A DNA stretch of 64,000 nt from Phyllostachys edulis (taxonomy: Eukaryota; Streptophyta; Magnoliopsida; Poales; Poaceae). The stretch spans positions 14,790,115-14,854,114 of the forward strand of contig CM070550.1 of assembly GCA_036346405.1 (NCBI GenBank). Direction: 5' to 3'. Below, piece after piece: positions 1 to 11,362 of this stretch; positions within the stretch are counted from its first letter, which is position 1, and each line of letters starts with the position of its first letter. The notes below the pieces were generated by a model. It did no database searches and was not told where the DNA came from. It saw nothing but the letters and a program-made list of their open reading frames with translations. Position numbers and translations under genes: made by a program.

Positions 1-849
1 TATTAGGAGTAGATTTTAATAAATCCTATCTGTCGAACTTTCGTCTTTTTTCGTTAATTTAATCTTGCCACAAGTTATTAAACCTATAAATAACCATCAA
101 AAGGGCATAACTAAGAAAAAATTGCTCACAAACTTCCCATCTTTTCTTACTTCCATTTCTTCTTAAAGTTCTCATCTCCATACCCTTCTAGTATGACAAA
201 ATTCACGTAACAATTGACTTTTTGACCACCGTGGAAAGAACAAAATCCATGGATGACTTTAATTTAGGTGGTCAGAAAGTCAATTTGGTCTATGGATTTG
301 AAGTCTTCAAGAAATTGGTAGCAGATCATATCCCTACGATCAACTCAGCACTTCACTATCTATGATGTGTAACTTCCGATCAATCGATCACGTGAAGTAC
401 TTTTGCTTTCTTCTATTGATCGGAAGTTACACATCAAGATAATGAAGTTACACATGACACGGAATAAGGTGCCTACCGGATTACATATCTTTTGCTTTCT
501 TCTGTTGGGGAAATTAGCTTCAATTCGACCACTTCAAAAGATCAATCCGGCCCAAGGAGTGGTCGAAATCGACTAATCAATTGTTTCTAATTACAGACGG
601 TTCCAATAAATAACTGTCTGTGAATTTAGTAGCATTACAGACGGTTGTTGTTCAGAACCGTCTATGATACTTCACAGACGGTCTTCAACATGAACCGTCT
701 GTGATATTACCTCTTCACAGACGGTTTTTAATACAGCCAGTAACACAGATAGTCTCTAAACCAAAACCGTCTGTGATTGCATGTAATAAAGATGATTTTG
801 GTCAATTTTCTGTGATGAGGCATCCAGTATTAGCCTTTTTTGTAGTAGT
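1..849. mobile_element. CACTA (En/Spm) element terminus, remainder off the left edge
   Basis: Positions 592-780 carry repeated short motifs of the form ACAGACGGTT and its complement AACCGTCTGTGA in both orientations, the subterminal repeats usual for grass CACTA elements. The array is followed by a terminus-like TTTTTTGTAGTAG at 835-847, the reverse complement of a CACTA-type TIR with a degenerate last base. Nothing coding is visible at 1-590; that stretch is AT-rich and would be internal element sequence. The same motif family appears at the right edge of the window. The other end and the 3-bp target duplication cannot be seen. Confidence 0.7.
363..436. repeat. Perfect 22-bp inverted repeat with 30-nt loop
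   Basis: Arms at 363-384 and 415-436 are exact reverse complements (core TGTAACTTCCGATCA) and a loop of 30 nt separates them. It lies inside the CACTA remnant. A transcript would form a clean hairpin. A third partial copy of the arm (GAAGTTACACATGACA) follows at about 445-460. Confidence 0.85.
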
Positions 850-1206
850 AAAATATACTAAAAACTATGGCATCTCTTGCAAATTTTTAAAAGAACTTGA
901 CATACTCCTTTATCACTTTGGGTGTACTCGTATACTAATTATAAGATACCCCAATGCGAACCAGACGAAAAATTTACAAAAGAGTCTATAGTTTCTAGCA
1001 TATTCTGTAAATACCTTCATATTCACACATAAAAAGGAGTATATCTAAAAAATTATACATACCACCCCTAAAAAGGTGTAAATACCACATAAGTGGTCTT
1101 ATATACTCGTATACTACACATAGATACTCTCGGTTGCACAAGATATTCCGTACGTTGTGAGATACGGAATAAGGAGCAACTACTCCCAGGAGTAGAAAAA
1201 AAGCTT
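850..1206. repeat. Diverged relative of the adjacent foldback element
   Basis: No gene is seen here. Short blocks such as ACTAATTATAAGATACCCCA (near 936) and TACTCCCAGGAGTAG (near 1180) match blocks of the foldback at 1207-1502. The stretch is probably an older, decayed copy of that family or an extension of its arms. Confidence 0.45.
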
Positions 1207-1502
1207 CCTATATGACGCCCATTTCGTACTCTTGGGAGTATGTACCCCCACTTCCAATATACCACTTAAACACATATATTATACTTCTTTAGCATTTTCA
1301 GTATACTTAAATACTAATTATAAGATACTCCAATGCAAGTTGATTGAAAAAAATTCATTGGAGCCCATTATTCATTGGAGTATCTTATAATTAGTATTTA
1401 AGTATACTGAAAGTGGTAAAGAAGTACAATATGTGTGTTTAAGTGGTATATTGGAAGTGAGAGTAGATACTCCCGGGAGTACGAAATAGGCGTCCTATAT
1501 AG
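1207..1502. mobile_element. Foldback / long-TIR MITE, copy 1
   Basis: The element is almost one palindrome. The left arm (1207-1360, from CCTATATGACGCCC) is the reverse complement of the right arm (about 1366-1502, ending GGCGTCCTATATA), with only a few bases between. Diagnostic blocks on both arms are GTACTCTTGGGAGTA, AAGTGGTATATTGGAAGTG and ATTATAAGATACTCCAATG. A second copy lies at 24364-24745. No coding capacity is seen. The superfamily was not identified, because a clear target duplication could not be fixed. Confidence 0.75.
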
Positions 1503-1659
1503 AGCTGGCCAGATGGGTCGTGCCTGCCGAGCCGGCCTAAGGCACGACACTGTAGGCCCAACCTGAGCACGGCACAGCCCACACTATTCATGGGCCAGGC
1601 CGGCACGACACGATGGCTAGGCACGGCACGAGCACGATGAGCTCGACACGGCCCATCTG

Positions 1660-2175
1660 GCCCGAGGGAGAGGGAGAGCCACCACTAGAGCCGGGAGCCC
1701 GGGAGCGCACGGGGCGGCGCCGGTGCGGAGGAAGAAGGGTGATGCGAGAGGTCCGGAAGGAGGAGGAGAGGAAGAACGGCCGACGGTGCGGCCGCGCGGA
1801 GGGGAGGAGGGGAGGAGGTGGTGCGGGCCGTCAGGTCGTGTGCGTGTGGCGAGGAGATGGCTCGGCGAGTCGGCGGTGAGGACAAGGAGGCGGTGCGGGT
1901 CATGTGCATGCGGCGAGGAGGCAGCTCAGCGGTGAGGATGAGGAGGCGAGGAGGCGGTGCGCCGGTACGGGCCGTGAGGCGAGGCGGCTCGATGGTGAGG
2001 ACGAGGAGGCGAGGAGGTGCAAAGGCGAGGCAGCGCGGCGGTGAGGACGAGGAGGCGAGGTGAGGAGGCAGTGAGGACGAGGAGGCACGGAGGGAGGCGG
2101 CGCTGGTGGCAAGGCAGAGGGACAGGGAGACGACGTGGAGGCCGGAGGGAGGCAAGGCGAGCGTGTGGCAGTGCG
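1660..2175. repeat. G-rich GAGGAGGCGAGGAGG minisatellite
   Basis: The plus strand consists of imperfect repeats built on GGTGAGGACGAGGAGGCGAG, about 30 bp per unit, over roughly 500 bp. The tract leaves several frames open on both strands, with arginine/glutamate-rich plus-strand and serine/proline/leucine-rich minus-strand reading frames. They have no recognisable domain and look like composition artefacts. Dense runs of two to three Gs make G-quadruplex formation possible on the plus strand. Confidence 0.75.
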
Positions 2176-2711
2176 GCACAGGTGGGCAGGGCATGGGGAG
2201 AAGAAAGGGGGTGGGCAGCGGGGTAGGCAGCGGGGCAGGCCAGGCGGGCTTGTGTTCCGTGCCTAGTACGACACAGCCCAATGAAAATCGACCGTTGGGG
2301 CCTTTTGCCCTTTTTTGTGCGTTTTTTACTGTTTGGGTCATAAAAAATAGCAATTTTTTTTTAAAAAATCCTGAAATTTTTTCTAGAAATAGCCACCATA
2401 CCCCCCTCATTCAGCACACCTTCATTCTCCATTCTTTCTTTGAAATTGTGTTGTGCAAATTCAAATCCGTGTTGAGCTAATTTGGCAAAATTCAAAAAAA
2501 TTGTGCCAAAATTTGAAAAATTCAATTTTCGGCCACAAGTCAGCGAAAGAGGTACAATACTATTTTTGTAATACTTTATTGTTAGTGCTTGTTATGCTAA
2601 GATGAAAGTAGTAATTGTGTTAGTTTCGATTTTGCAGTTTTCATTATGGACAGTCTTTACGACAGCTTTGCTCTTGGTGATTACAGACTTTAACCGGAGG
2701 AAATTGCGTCC

Positions 2712-4300
2712 ATGGAGGCGGCTGCGGCTGCCTCAAGCCAACCGGAGGTTTCACCAGAAGAAGGGCAACGCGGAGTTCTGTCATCAGGCTCCATGGTAGC
2801 ATCAGGCTCCATGGCAACTGGAGCAAAGAGGTTGAGACCATCTACATCGGGAGTGGGGGAGAATTTTGATAGGACAACCAAGCAAGACGCAGCAGGAAAT
2901 AAGGTACCATATGCTATTTGTAAAAATTGTCGCCATGAATTGTCTGCAAAGTCTACAGGTGGAACAGGGCACTTGCTTGACATGCTACAAGATGTCGAGC
3001 CAAGCAAGGATTGGTGATGAGGTGATGAGGCAGACGCAACTGCAATACAACCCCGACAGTACGGTATGTAGCTGGGACTACAATCCTCAGGTAGCCCGCC
3101 AATTTCTTTGTTGTTTAATTGCTTCTAAAGATTTACCGTTAAGCTTTAGCGAGTCTGCTTCTTTCCAAAATTACATTAGGATTGCGCATAATCATAGATT
3201 TTCTTCTGTTTCTAGACAGACAACAATTAGGGATCTAGTAAAATACTATAATGAACGTCGTAATAAAATAAAGAAACTATTTAGTACATGCACATTTCCG
3301 GTGGCCCTGACCTCAGACATATGGAGTGGTCGGGCTAGGGAGGATTATCTTAGTGTAGTTGTGCATTATGTTAATGATGACTAGGTAATGGAGAAAATGA
3401 TTATAGGTTTGAAATTAATTGATGAATATTGCGAGCTGTATTATCAAAGTCGTGGAAGACTTTGGTCTTACAGACAAAATATTCTCAATTACTTTAGACA
3501 ACGCCGCTTCAAACTCTAGAGCCATGGACATTCTTACTCTAGTGTTGAGTACATACGCTGATTCCTTCTTGCTACATCAACGATGCGCTTGTCATATTAT
3601 CAACCTTATAGTCAAATGTGGTTTGAAGAGGTTGAGTCCGTATATTAAAGCTTTTCGCGATGCGATTTCTTTCTTGAATAATTCTAACACAGGAATAGCA
3701 CAATATAAGAACTTCTGCAGGGCGATAGGTGTACATCCAAGAAAGTTCGGTTTGGACATGGAGGTAAGGTGGAACTCTACTTACCTCATGCTTAAGAATC
3801 TTTTACCATACACGAGCACCTTTTCTGTTTTTATTCAAACGCACTATCAGAGCACTGACGATAGTATACTATCGACTGAGCAACATTGGTTCGTTGCTGA
3901 GACGATACTAGGGTTTTTAGAAATTTTTTATGAGGCCACTGTTGCTTTTTCCACTGTGTACTATCCAACATCTTCTATAATCGTGCATAGTATTTTACAT
4001 ATTGCTACTCAGTTGAAAATGTATGAAAATAACATAGTTTTACGCGATGCTATTGTTTCCATGAAATCTAAATACCTTAAATATTAGAGAGAAATCCCTT
4101 ACCTATATGCATTTGCATTTCTTTTATATCCTAGGGGTAAACTTGATGCATTTGGTAGTGTACTTGAACTTTTTAGTGATGCTACAAGCCTAGACTATAC
4201 TGACTATTTTACAGAAATTCGTTCTCAGTTATACGAGGTTTACCAAAGGTATGAAAATAAGTTCCGAGAGTCCGCTCGCAATGACCTCCAGTAGCCTCCG
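2712..4300 (+). pseudogene. hAT (Ac-like, RICESLEEPER-type) transposase pseudogene
   Basis: The product would be the nuclear DNA transposase of the surrounding hAT element. Frame 1 (2712-3017) has a BED-type finger: C-K-N-C followed by ELSAKSTGGTGHL. The frame then shifts near 2985 to 2866-3384, which contains the hAT block LTSDIWSGRAREDYLSVV and ends at a TAG. It resumes in another frame at 3419-4087 with ITLDNAASNSRAMDIL, CACHIINLIVKCGL and DMEVRWNSTYLMLK, hallmarks of the RNase-H-like hAT core. A further TAG lies at 4087, after which coding similarity continues to RYENKF (near 4260). At least two frameshifts and three stops are present and the C-terminal hATC domain is absent, so it is non-functional. 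Confidence 0.85.
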
Positions 4301-5264
4301 CCTCAAGTAGCAAGACAAATATGTGGGTGTAAGATCGAGGAGGCCGACTAGAGGGGGGTGGATAGGCGTTTAAAAAACTTCTTTGGCTAAAACCCATTTC
4401 TAATGCGGAAGCTAATACAAATACGGTTTTGCACAATTAAAGCTTAAATCAACTAGGTTCAACTAAGTGCACCAACAACAAGTCCAATGATAAATATAAC
4501 AATCAAGCATAGACTTGTAAGCAATTCAATTCTAACAAAGACAATAGCCACAAGGTAATGAATAACTATTGCAATCATACACAATGAATAAGTAATTTAA
4601 TTCTAGAAATATAAATTGCACAAAGTAAAACAAGCATTCATACACAATGAATGTAAATGCAATAGTGAGGCAAAAGAGATCACACCACAAAGACACGTTG
4701 ATGCTTTACCGTGGTATTCGGAGATTTGCTGGTCTCCCCTAATCCACGTTGAGGCAAGCCCAAACCAATTGGACCGGCTCCACGAATTGAGCACCCGTCT
4801 CCGAGGTAAGTCCAACCACTTGGACCGGTTCCAAACCGAACTAACACCTCGCTCCACTAAGGTTGCTCCTTCCTCCACTCCGGAGATGGCGAGCACCACA
4901 CCACTTACAAATCGCTCGGGTCTTCTCACAAGGTTCTTTGAGAAGATCACCACCGCATGACGCCACCACGCCGTCTAGGTGTCGGCAAACACCAAGAGTA
5001 ACAAGTCTACAACTCTCGCTTGAACTAATCAAGTGTAAAAGCTCAATGGATACTAAATCCACCACCTAATGCAACACATGCACTAGGATTTGCCTCTCAA
5101 AGCTCAACAAGTGCAACACATGCACAAATGAGAGTAGAGGGCTTACTTTTTGCTCAATGGAATGTCTAGGGGCACCAACAACTTGCCCACACACGGCCAA
5201 AGTGGAAATTTATAGCCCACACACAAAAACTAGCCGTTGGGAGCAAGTCTGCTGAAAAATCAGC

Positions 5265-5580
5265 AGGAGCGGTACGACCGCCAACTAGGGTGCGGTACGA
5301 CCGCACTTCCTCCAACGGTTATAAAACTAGCCGTTGGGCACCGGTGCGGTACGACCGCCAACAAACATGCGGTACTACCGCTTGGTCCAGTCATACCGCT
5401 CAAGGAGCGCGGTACTACCGATTCTCAAGAGAGTCATCGAACCAAAATACACCGGTACTGTTTTATTTGAACCACTAACTGGAAATCGGAATAACCTATG
5501 TGCGGTCATACCGCACCAAAATCCGTTGAATCATTGCGGTAGTCATCGCATCGCCTATAACACGTCGGTACAACCGATTT
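5265..5580. repeat. GCGGTACGACCGC palindromic repeats in LTR copy 1
   Basis: About eight copies of a short near-palindrome, GCGGTACGACCGC with variants GCGGTACTACCG and GCGGTCATACCGC, occur at 30-50 bp intervals. The equivalent part of the second copy (about 26890-27140) has diverged GGTCGGTCGCCC / GGGCGGTCACC motifs in the same place. Confidence 0.75.
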
Positions 5581-5684
5581 TCCTGAGAAAAACAGCAGTT
5601 TGCATCCAAAACAAATTCAATTGCAAAACACATTTGACAATTGACAAGTGATGCAAACAAGGGTTCAAAGGCAAAACTCTTACC

Positions 5685-6035
5685 AAGTTGCAAAACACAT
5701 TTGCCAACTTTTAGAATCAATACCACAAATTGCACTCTGCTTCAACTCAATTTGCAAAACAGATTTGCCAAATTGATGCGCGGTGCAAACAAGGATTCAA
5801 GTGAGATTCTCAACAAGTTGCAAAACACATTTGCCAACTTATAGAATCACACTACAATGAATAAGGTACATGGACCTAAACCGTTTGCAAAACATATTTG
5901 CAAACTTAAGTCACATGCTACAACGAACATACATGAGCCACAACTATTTGCAAAACACATTTGCAAATATTGGCAACATGCCACAAGGACAAGGTGCATG
6001 GACATCAACTATTTGCAAAACACATTCGCAAATGT
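5685..6035. repeat. TTTGCAAAACACATTTGCAAA palindromic repeats
   Basis: A dyad motif (TTTGCAAA-ACACA-TTTGCAAA type) recurs about eight times in copy 1, and again at about 27380-27535 in copy 2. Copy number differs between the two LTRs. Confidence 0.75.
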
Positions 6036-6284
6036 TGGCAACATGTTAAGGTGAGCTAGAGCAAACACAATGAGCTATCAACACATGACTAACTCAAGCT
6101 ACTAGTCAAAGACCCCTCTTAATAGTACGGCAACACTAGCAATCCGGTCTCCCAACCAAATACCGAGACCGGTAAAAGACTAGGAACACATCTTTAACCC
6201 TAGCTAGTCATACATTTGCCTTGCGCAACCACTTGAAGCTTGATGATGCACATCTTCATTTCAAGTCCGGGTCCTTGACTTGAA

Positions 6285-6560
6285 TACTCATCAACACATG
6301 ATGAGTTCTTCACTTGACCTTCATCAACACATGATGAAGCTTTGCTTCGGGATCTTAACTTGATGCTCATCAACACATGATGACATCATTCACTTGATCT
6401 CCATCAACAAATGATGGACCTTCACTTAACTTGATGATCAACTTATGATCATCTCCTCTTCTTGAACATCATCGACACACGATGATTTCCTTCACTTGAC
6501 TTCCACCAACACATGATGGAACTCCTCTTGACTTGATGACAATCCTCACATGATGTCATC
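6285..6560. repeat. CATCAACACATGATG repeats in LTR copy 1
   Basis: The 15-bp word CATCAACACATGATG, itself partly palindromic, recurs every 30-60 bp between CACTTGAC words. The corresponding array in LTR copy 2 (about 27785-28280) is longer, which indicates expansion or contraction by unequal exchange or slippage. Confidence 0.8.
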
Positions 6561-6787
6561 CCAAGTCTTCATTATCATGAAACCTAACCTGCTTATCCAA
6601 CTCATGGAAAATGTTAGTTCCACAATATGATTATCATTAATTACTACAACATACCATTAACTCATAATGGTGGGACAAGATACCACAATCTTTCACTCTT
6701 TGGTAATGGATGATAATCACTTCAATTGCAAATAATTGAATGTAGATTGGTATGAGTATATAAGCACTACACAAGTTGTATATACTC

Positions 6788-9700
6788 TATTTGCTTTCTT
6801 CTAAAATTGTATTTATTTATTGCTTAAATCTGAAATAATTTCAAAAATAAAAGAAATAAAATTAAAAAGGAAAAAATATTTTATTCCCTTCCCACACGGT
6901 CACCCATCTTTTTGTTGCCCCAACCCGTACTCACTTAACAGCCAAACCTTTCCAACACACTACCATACCTTCCCTTCTTTCTTTCTTCACTCTGTACCTT
7001 TCTTTATTCTTTTCTTTCTTCCATCCTTTCCCTTTCTTCCCAAACACTTTCTTCTTCCCTGGACCAGAGGGCAACGCTACAAGCAACAAAGCACCATTAG
7101 AGGCTTTCCAAGCTCATCAAACCCGGGATTTTCTCCCCGATTCTTTGCACAAATGCTGCCATTTAATCCCCCGGTCAACACCTCCTCCATCTAAGGCCAT
7201 TAAACCATTCCATATTCATCCCAATCCCCGAATCACCGCCACCATCCCGTTCGACCTTCTTGCGCCCTACGTCGCCTACGCCTCACCCTAGCCCCTATAA
7301 ATAGCAGCATCGGGTGCCTCTCATCTCACTCATCCATCCCCCGAAATCCCAACTCCTCCCTCCCTTTCTTCTCCCCACAATCAAGCTTTTTCTACCACCG
7401 CCGATCGCCGTCTTTCGCCTCTAGCGCGCCTTGGTGGGTCTCGCCACCCTAGTCACCACCGTAAACCGCAACGTCGTGATCTACCTCAGCTCTCCTTCCC
7501 GCCGCCGCCGCTGCTTGGGCGCCACACCTCGTGCACCACCGTGAGCATCTGACGTCGCCGCCGCCACCACCGATCGTCCTCGCTGGCATCATCTCCTCTG
7601 ACCTCGTGCATAAGGTGAAGCGATCCGTTTATGCCGCTTCATGCCGCCATCCTCCCTTTCTCTCACCGTCGGCACCATTTTCCTCCATGGTCAGAGCTCC
7701 AATGCTTGCGCCTAGAAGACAATGAACAGTAGTTGATTATCTAGTCATGCATTGTTACTTTGTACATAGACTTTTTAATCTGCCAAAAAAATCGTTCTCT
7801 CACTTGCAAGCTCCAAATCCATTGATTCCTTCTCCTAAATTCATCTAAATTCATCTACCATTTTTAGTCTTTATTTCGTAATTTTTAGATTTTATTTATT
7901 TTCTGTTATTTAATTAGTCCATTTTGCGCGTCATCGCCGCCGCCGGACGACTGTGCGCTTTCCACCCTAACCGAGGCGAGCGTTGTGTTCCCCACGGTTC
8001 CCTCTTCGTTTCGCCGCAAACCTCATCCACTAACTCATCTCCGTTTGCCCGAAACGCCGACGTCAGCCGTCGCCCGCTAAAGGTCTTCTCCGTCGGACTA
8101 TATCGCCATCGAAGGTCCTCTCGCCGAGCTGTCGACACCGTTGAGTTTGCCTCGTCCCGTCGTGCTTTTGTTGCCATCGCCATGTCCATAAAGCTCTCCC
8201 TTGTTCCCAAACAATCCGAAACCACAATTTCCAATGAATAGTGAATTTTCAGAATTATATCATTTCATGTGATTTCCAAACTTCTCAGGGTTCGTTCTCC
8301 TTCATACGAACTCCGATTCCGTCGTTTCAACTTCCTAGATTCATATAAAGTCAATATCTTCCGTTCAGTATTTATTTTATAATTTGTGGATTTTATTTGG
8401 ATTTTACTTGATTGCTATTTGAATTTGTCGTACTTTCGCGTTTAGACTTTGACGACTCCGGAGAGTTAGATCTTTCTGAGGATTTAGAACTTCAAGACTT
8501 CAACGAAGGCAAGTTATACTCTTGACCATCTTGATCCCAGTATTTCAACGTTAATTAATTCTGTTTTTAAAGTTATTATTGCATGCATATTTTTATTCAA
8601 GTTATTTTAAATTCCTGTTTTCACTCTTAGTTATGCCAATTCCTTCGTATAGGCAATATTGATGTTTGGAATGCCATGCCCTTGTCACCTTAGTAAAATA
8701 ATTGAGATAATTATGCTTAGTCATTGCTTAGACCAAAAGATGTTTTGGGGAATTTTGCCAAAATACAAAGTGTTCTCAAAATAAATCTATGGTATTGTTT
8801 TTACCATAGATGTTTGGAAAATGTCTTGACAAAGGAAAAATAATTGAGATTGGTTTAGACTTGGGTGAATTGGATTGTTGGTGGGTGCAAGTATATGCAC
8901 GGGCTCAATACAGTGAATGGTTGAGGCCCAAGGTTGTTTTGGAAGTCGCCCAGTCATATAAGGACCGGTCTGCGGGCCGCGGATGTTAAGCCAAACTCGT
9001 ACCACCATAAGTCTGGAATGGGACAGACTTGGCCAAATAAGCTATATCATTTCACCATGTTTATGTCTTGGAAAGATGTGGGAGTCGTGAAGACTTATTG
9101 ATGATACCCACATGGCGCAAGAGGGGGTAGTCGTTTGGTGCGAAGCCTTCGATTACGAAACCTTAGTGGGCATAATTATGTTGAAATAATGTAGGGTAAA
9201 GGCCTCGTGATAGCTGCTTAGTCGCACGCCTACTCTGAGCGTGTATTGGCCGACATAATAAGCAAACTATCTCTTGTGGGTAAAGCTGTACCAACTCTGC
9301 AGAGTATTAATCTATTCAATAGCCGTGTCCACGGTCATGGACATGCTTAACAAAAGCCACTCGAAGTTAGTCTCGGTTTTGTTTGAAAATACTTTATCAC
9401 CGGTTTATGAAAATGGGTTTGGGCGAAGCCTAGTGTAAGGGGTAGTCCTTCACCATTTGTGTATGGAGGTTCATCCTACACTTGACATTGAGAAATCGAA
9501 ATATGATTTTGATCTTATTAAATTCTAAAATGGCCTTGGAAATTACTAAGAGTATTTAAACTGAAAATCTTGTCTTATGCAAATAAACCACGCCAATACC
9601 CTTTGCTCACTTTATGCATGCATTCAATCATTACTTTACTGTAACTTGCGAGCACGTAGTTGTGCTCATACTTGCTTTATGCAAACAAATTTGAGGAGAA

Positions 9701-9979
9701 GAACTTCACCATCGGTGTGGATCTCGACGACTAGGCCGCTACCCTATCGATTGCACGTGGCAAATTAACTGGACTCTACTACACCTTCTTCGTCTTCCGC
9801 TGTGTTATTTCCTGTTGGCTTGTAAGCCTCTTTTGTAATAAATTCTGTTGTTAATTATTAATAAAGTTATGCGATTTATGGATGTTACCATATCTGTTTA
9901 ACTGTGTGAACTAGCTACTGATCATGGGACTAGTTCAGAAATGCACAGAGGATTTGGGGTGTTAATCCCGGGTCCGACA
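6788..9979 (+). mobile_element. LTR-A: 5'-truncated ~3.2 kb LTR, apparently solo
   Basis: It shares blocks, in the same order, with the complete LTR at 31524-34737: TTTGACGACTCCGGAGAG, GGCAAGTTATACTCTTGA, GGTTTAGACTTGGGTGAAT, GAAGTCGCCCAGTCA, ATAGCCGTGTCCACGGTCAT and a TTAATAAAGTTATG tail. It contains a TATA box (CCTATAAATAGCAGC near 7296), fitting an LTR promoter, and a likely end at GGGTCCGACA (9979). The expected TGTAAC start is missing because the left side abuts the truncated LTR at 6787. No internal retrotransposon coding region accompanies it. Reading frames in it are short and unsupported. Confidence 0.65.
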
Positions 9980-10012
9980 GTGTGTGTGTATGTATGTATG
10001 GAAAATGGTATG

Positions 10013-10784
10013 TGTCGGTGTTTTAGAACCGATCTTACGTAAAGATTGTTTGATTCGGGGGGTCTCCTAGAATGGAATCACGCAGAGAGCTTGACACGAG
10101 AATTTTTATACAGGTTCAGGCCTTCTCCGGAGAGAATAACAACCCTACTCCTGTGTGTGTATGGTATTGAGTGTATTATGAACAATCAGGAGAAAAACTA
10201 AGACTATTACAGATGATAGTGCTTGTCTTCCTGATGGCCCTTGATTGGCGTGTGTCTACGCCTTGATTCGATCGTCCTTTCCTTCTCTGATTGCCGCCTT
10301 TATATAGTCCGTGAAGGAGTGGCCGTTTCTCCAGGTGAAATGACGCCTCATCACATCCTGTAACGGGCGCATGTTGGCAGTAATCACCGGCGTATTAACT
10401 CCTCCACGCCGCCTGACAGCTATATATCAAAGATAATGGAGCATTACATGCTATTACTTCGCAGAATAACAGTGTATGATGACTGCTTGAATTCCTTAAT
10501 CAATTGGACCCACTCGTTTGTAGGTTTAATTGATCATAAGGTGGTCGTGGCTGACACAGTCAGAGAAGAACTTACGACTATAAAGTAGTCGAGCAAGACT
10601 TACGGCTATGGGGTAGTCGTAGCATGAGTTACGACTATGGGGTGGTCGAGAATAACTTATGACCACCTAGTAGCCTCCTCCCTTATAAAATTAAGGGGTA
10701 TACTCAGGGACCATATAACGTCACATTTACTTATAATAAGAATTATAGATAAAAGATAAAATGAGGATTATTAGATCTTCGTCA
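10013..10784 (-). repeat. 3' LTR of the minus-strand gypsy element (772 bp)
   Basis: It runs from TGTCGGTGTTTTAG to AGATCTTCGTCA. Its minus-strand U3 portion contains about four units of a 32-bp repeat with GTCGTAGAAnAACTTACGACTA (10570-10660). In the right-hand LTR the GTCGTAG core of these repeats is intact, while here several copies have lost GTA. Confidence 0.85.
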
Positions 10785-10800
10785 TCTAGCCCCCGACTTC
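10785..10800 (-). promoter_or_regulatory. Polypurine tract of the minus-strand gypsy element
   Basis: The minus strand reads AAGTCGGGGGCTAGA directly against the LTR, the expected plus-strand primer site. A near-identical word lies at 15484-15495. Confidence 0.7.
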
Positions 10801-11362
10801 AAGTGAAAGCAACTTACTTGGTAAAGGAGTTATAAATGGTCTTACGCCACGAGAAGGTCAGAGAAAGACAAATCGAAGGAAAAACTCTTCGATATTTGTG
10901 TACTACTTTGACCGAAATATGCTTGGTCAAGAAGATTGCTTACGACTATCAAATAGTCGTAGAACACTCCTACGATCACGAGGTGGTCGTAGTATCGTGA
11001 TCGGAAGAAAAACCTTTCCGATTAACATTTTCTTTGGTCAAAAAGATCTGATCAAGGAAGTAATTTCGCTTGAGGTGTAAAAACGAACCTGATTTTCCTG
11101 AACGGACAAGTTGGGGAATTGCAAACGACTCCCGTTAGTATGTCCGTTGGAGTGGTTCCCGAAGCGGTGGCAACCTTTAGAATGCCACGCCTTCGGCCCA
11201 AGGTACATGGTTATAAATACTTACCGAGGGTAAAACTTAGACTTCTACTTTTCCCCAAATCGTTCCACTGTTCGTCGAGTTCTTGTCTTCTCCGCTACCA
11301 ACTCAAACAAAAATCTCCCTTTCGAGGGAAATGGTGGGAGTTTCGAGCGGGCCGAGTCGGAG

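Larger units (their letters stand above)
1505..4327 (+). mobile_element. hAT-type DNA transposon, 3'-truncated and inactivated
   Basis: The 5' part starts with GC-rich words (GGCACGACAC, GGCCGGCACG, CGAGCCGGCC) typical of grass hAT ends. A G-rich low-complexity tract and an AT-rich leader follow, then a BED-finger hAT transposase reading frame (2712-4300). The element stops abruptly at 4327, where a TGTAAG LTR begins. The 3' part of the transposase, including the hATC dimerisation region, and the right TIR are missing. Confidence 0.7.
4328..6787. mobile_element. LTR copy 1 of a ~3 kb LTR family, right end truncated
   Basis: It begins TGTAAGATCGAGGAGGCC directly after the hAT coding remnant and matches the complete copy at 26049-29071 over its length. 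Similarity stops at TTGTATATACTC (6787), equivalent to 28529 in the other copy, so about 540 bp of the right end are missing. No protein-coding region is seen. It holds three families of short palindromic repeats. The sequence GACTAGAGGGGGGTGGATAGG is a motif common in grass LTRs. Assignment to Sirevirus-like copia is possible but not proven. Confidence 0.75.

Noticed and set aside
1685..2410. 241-codon minus-strand frame and overlapping plus-strand frames
   Set aside because: They arise from the G-rich minisatellite; composition explains the absence of stops and no motif is present.
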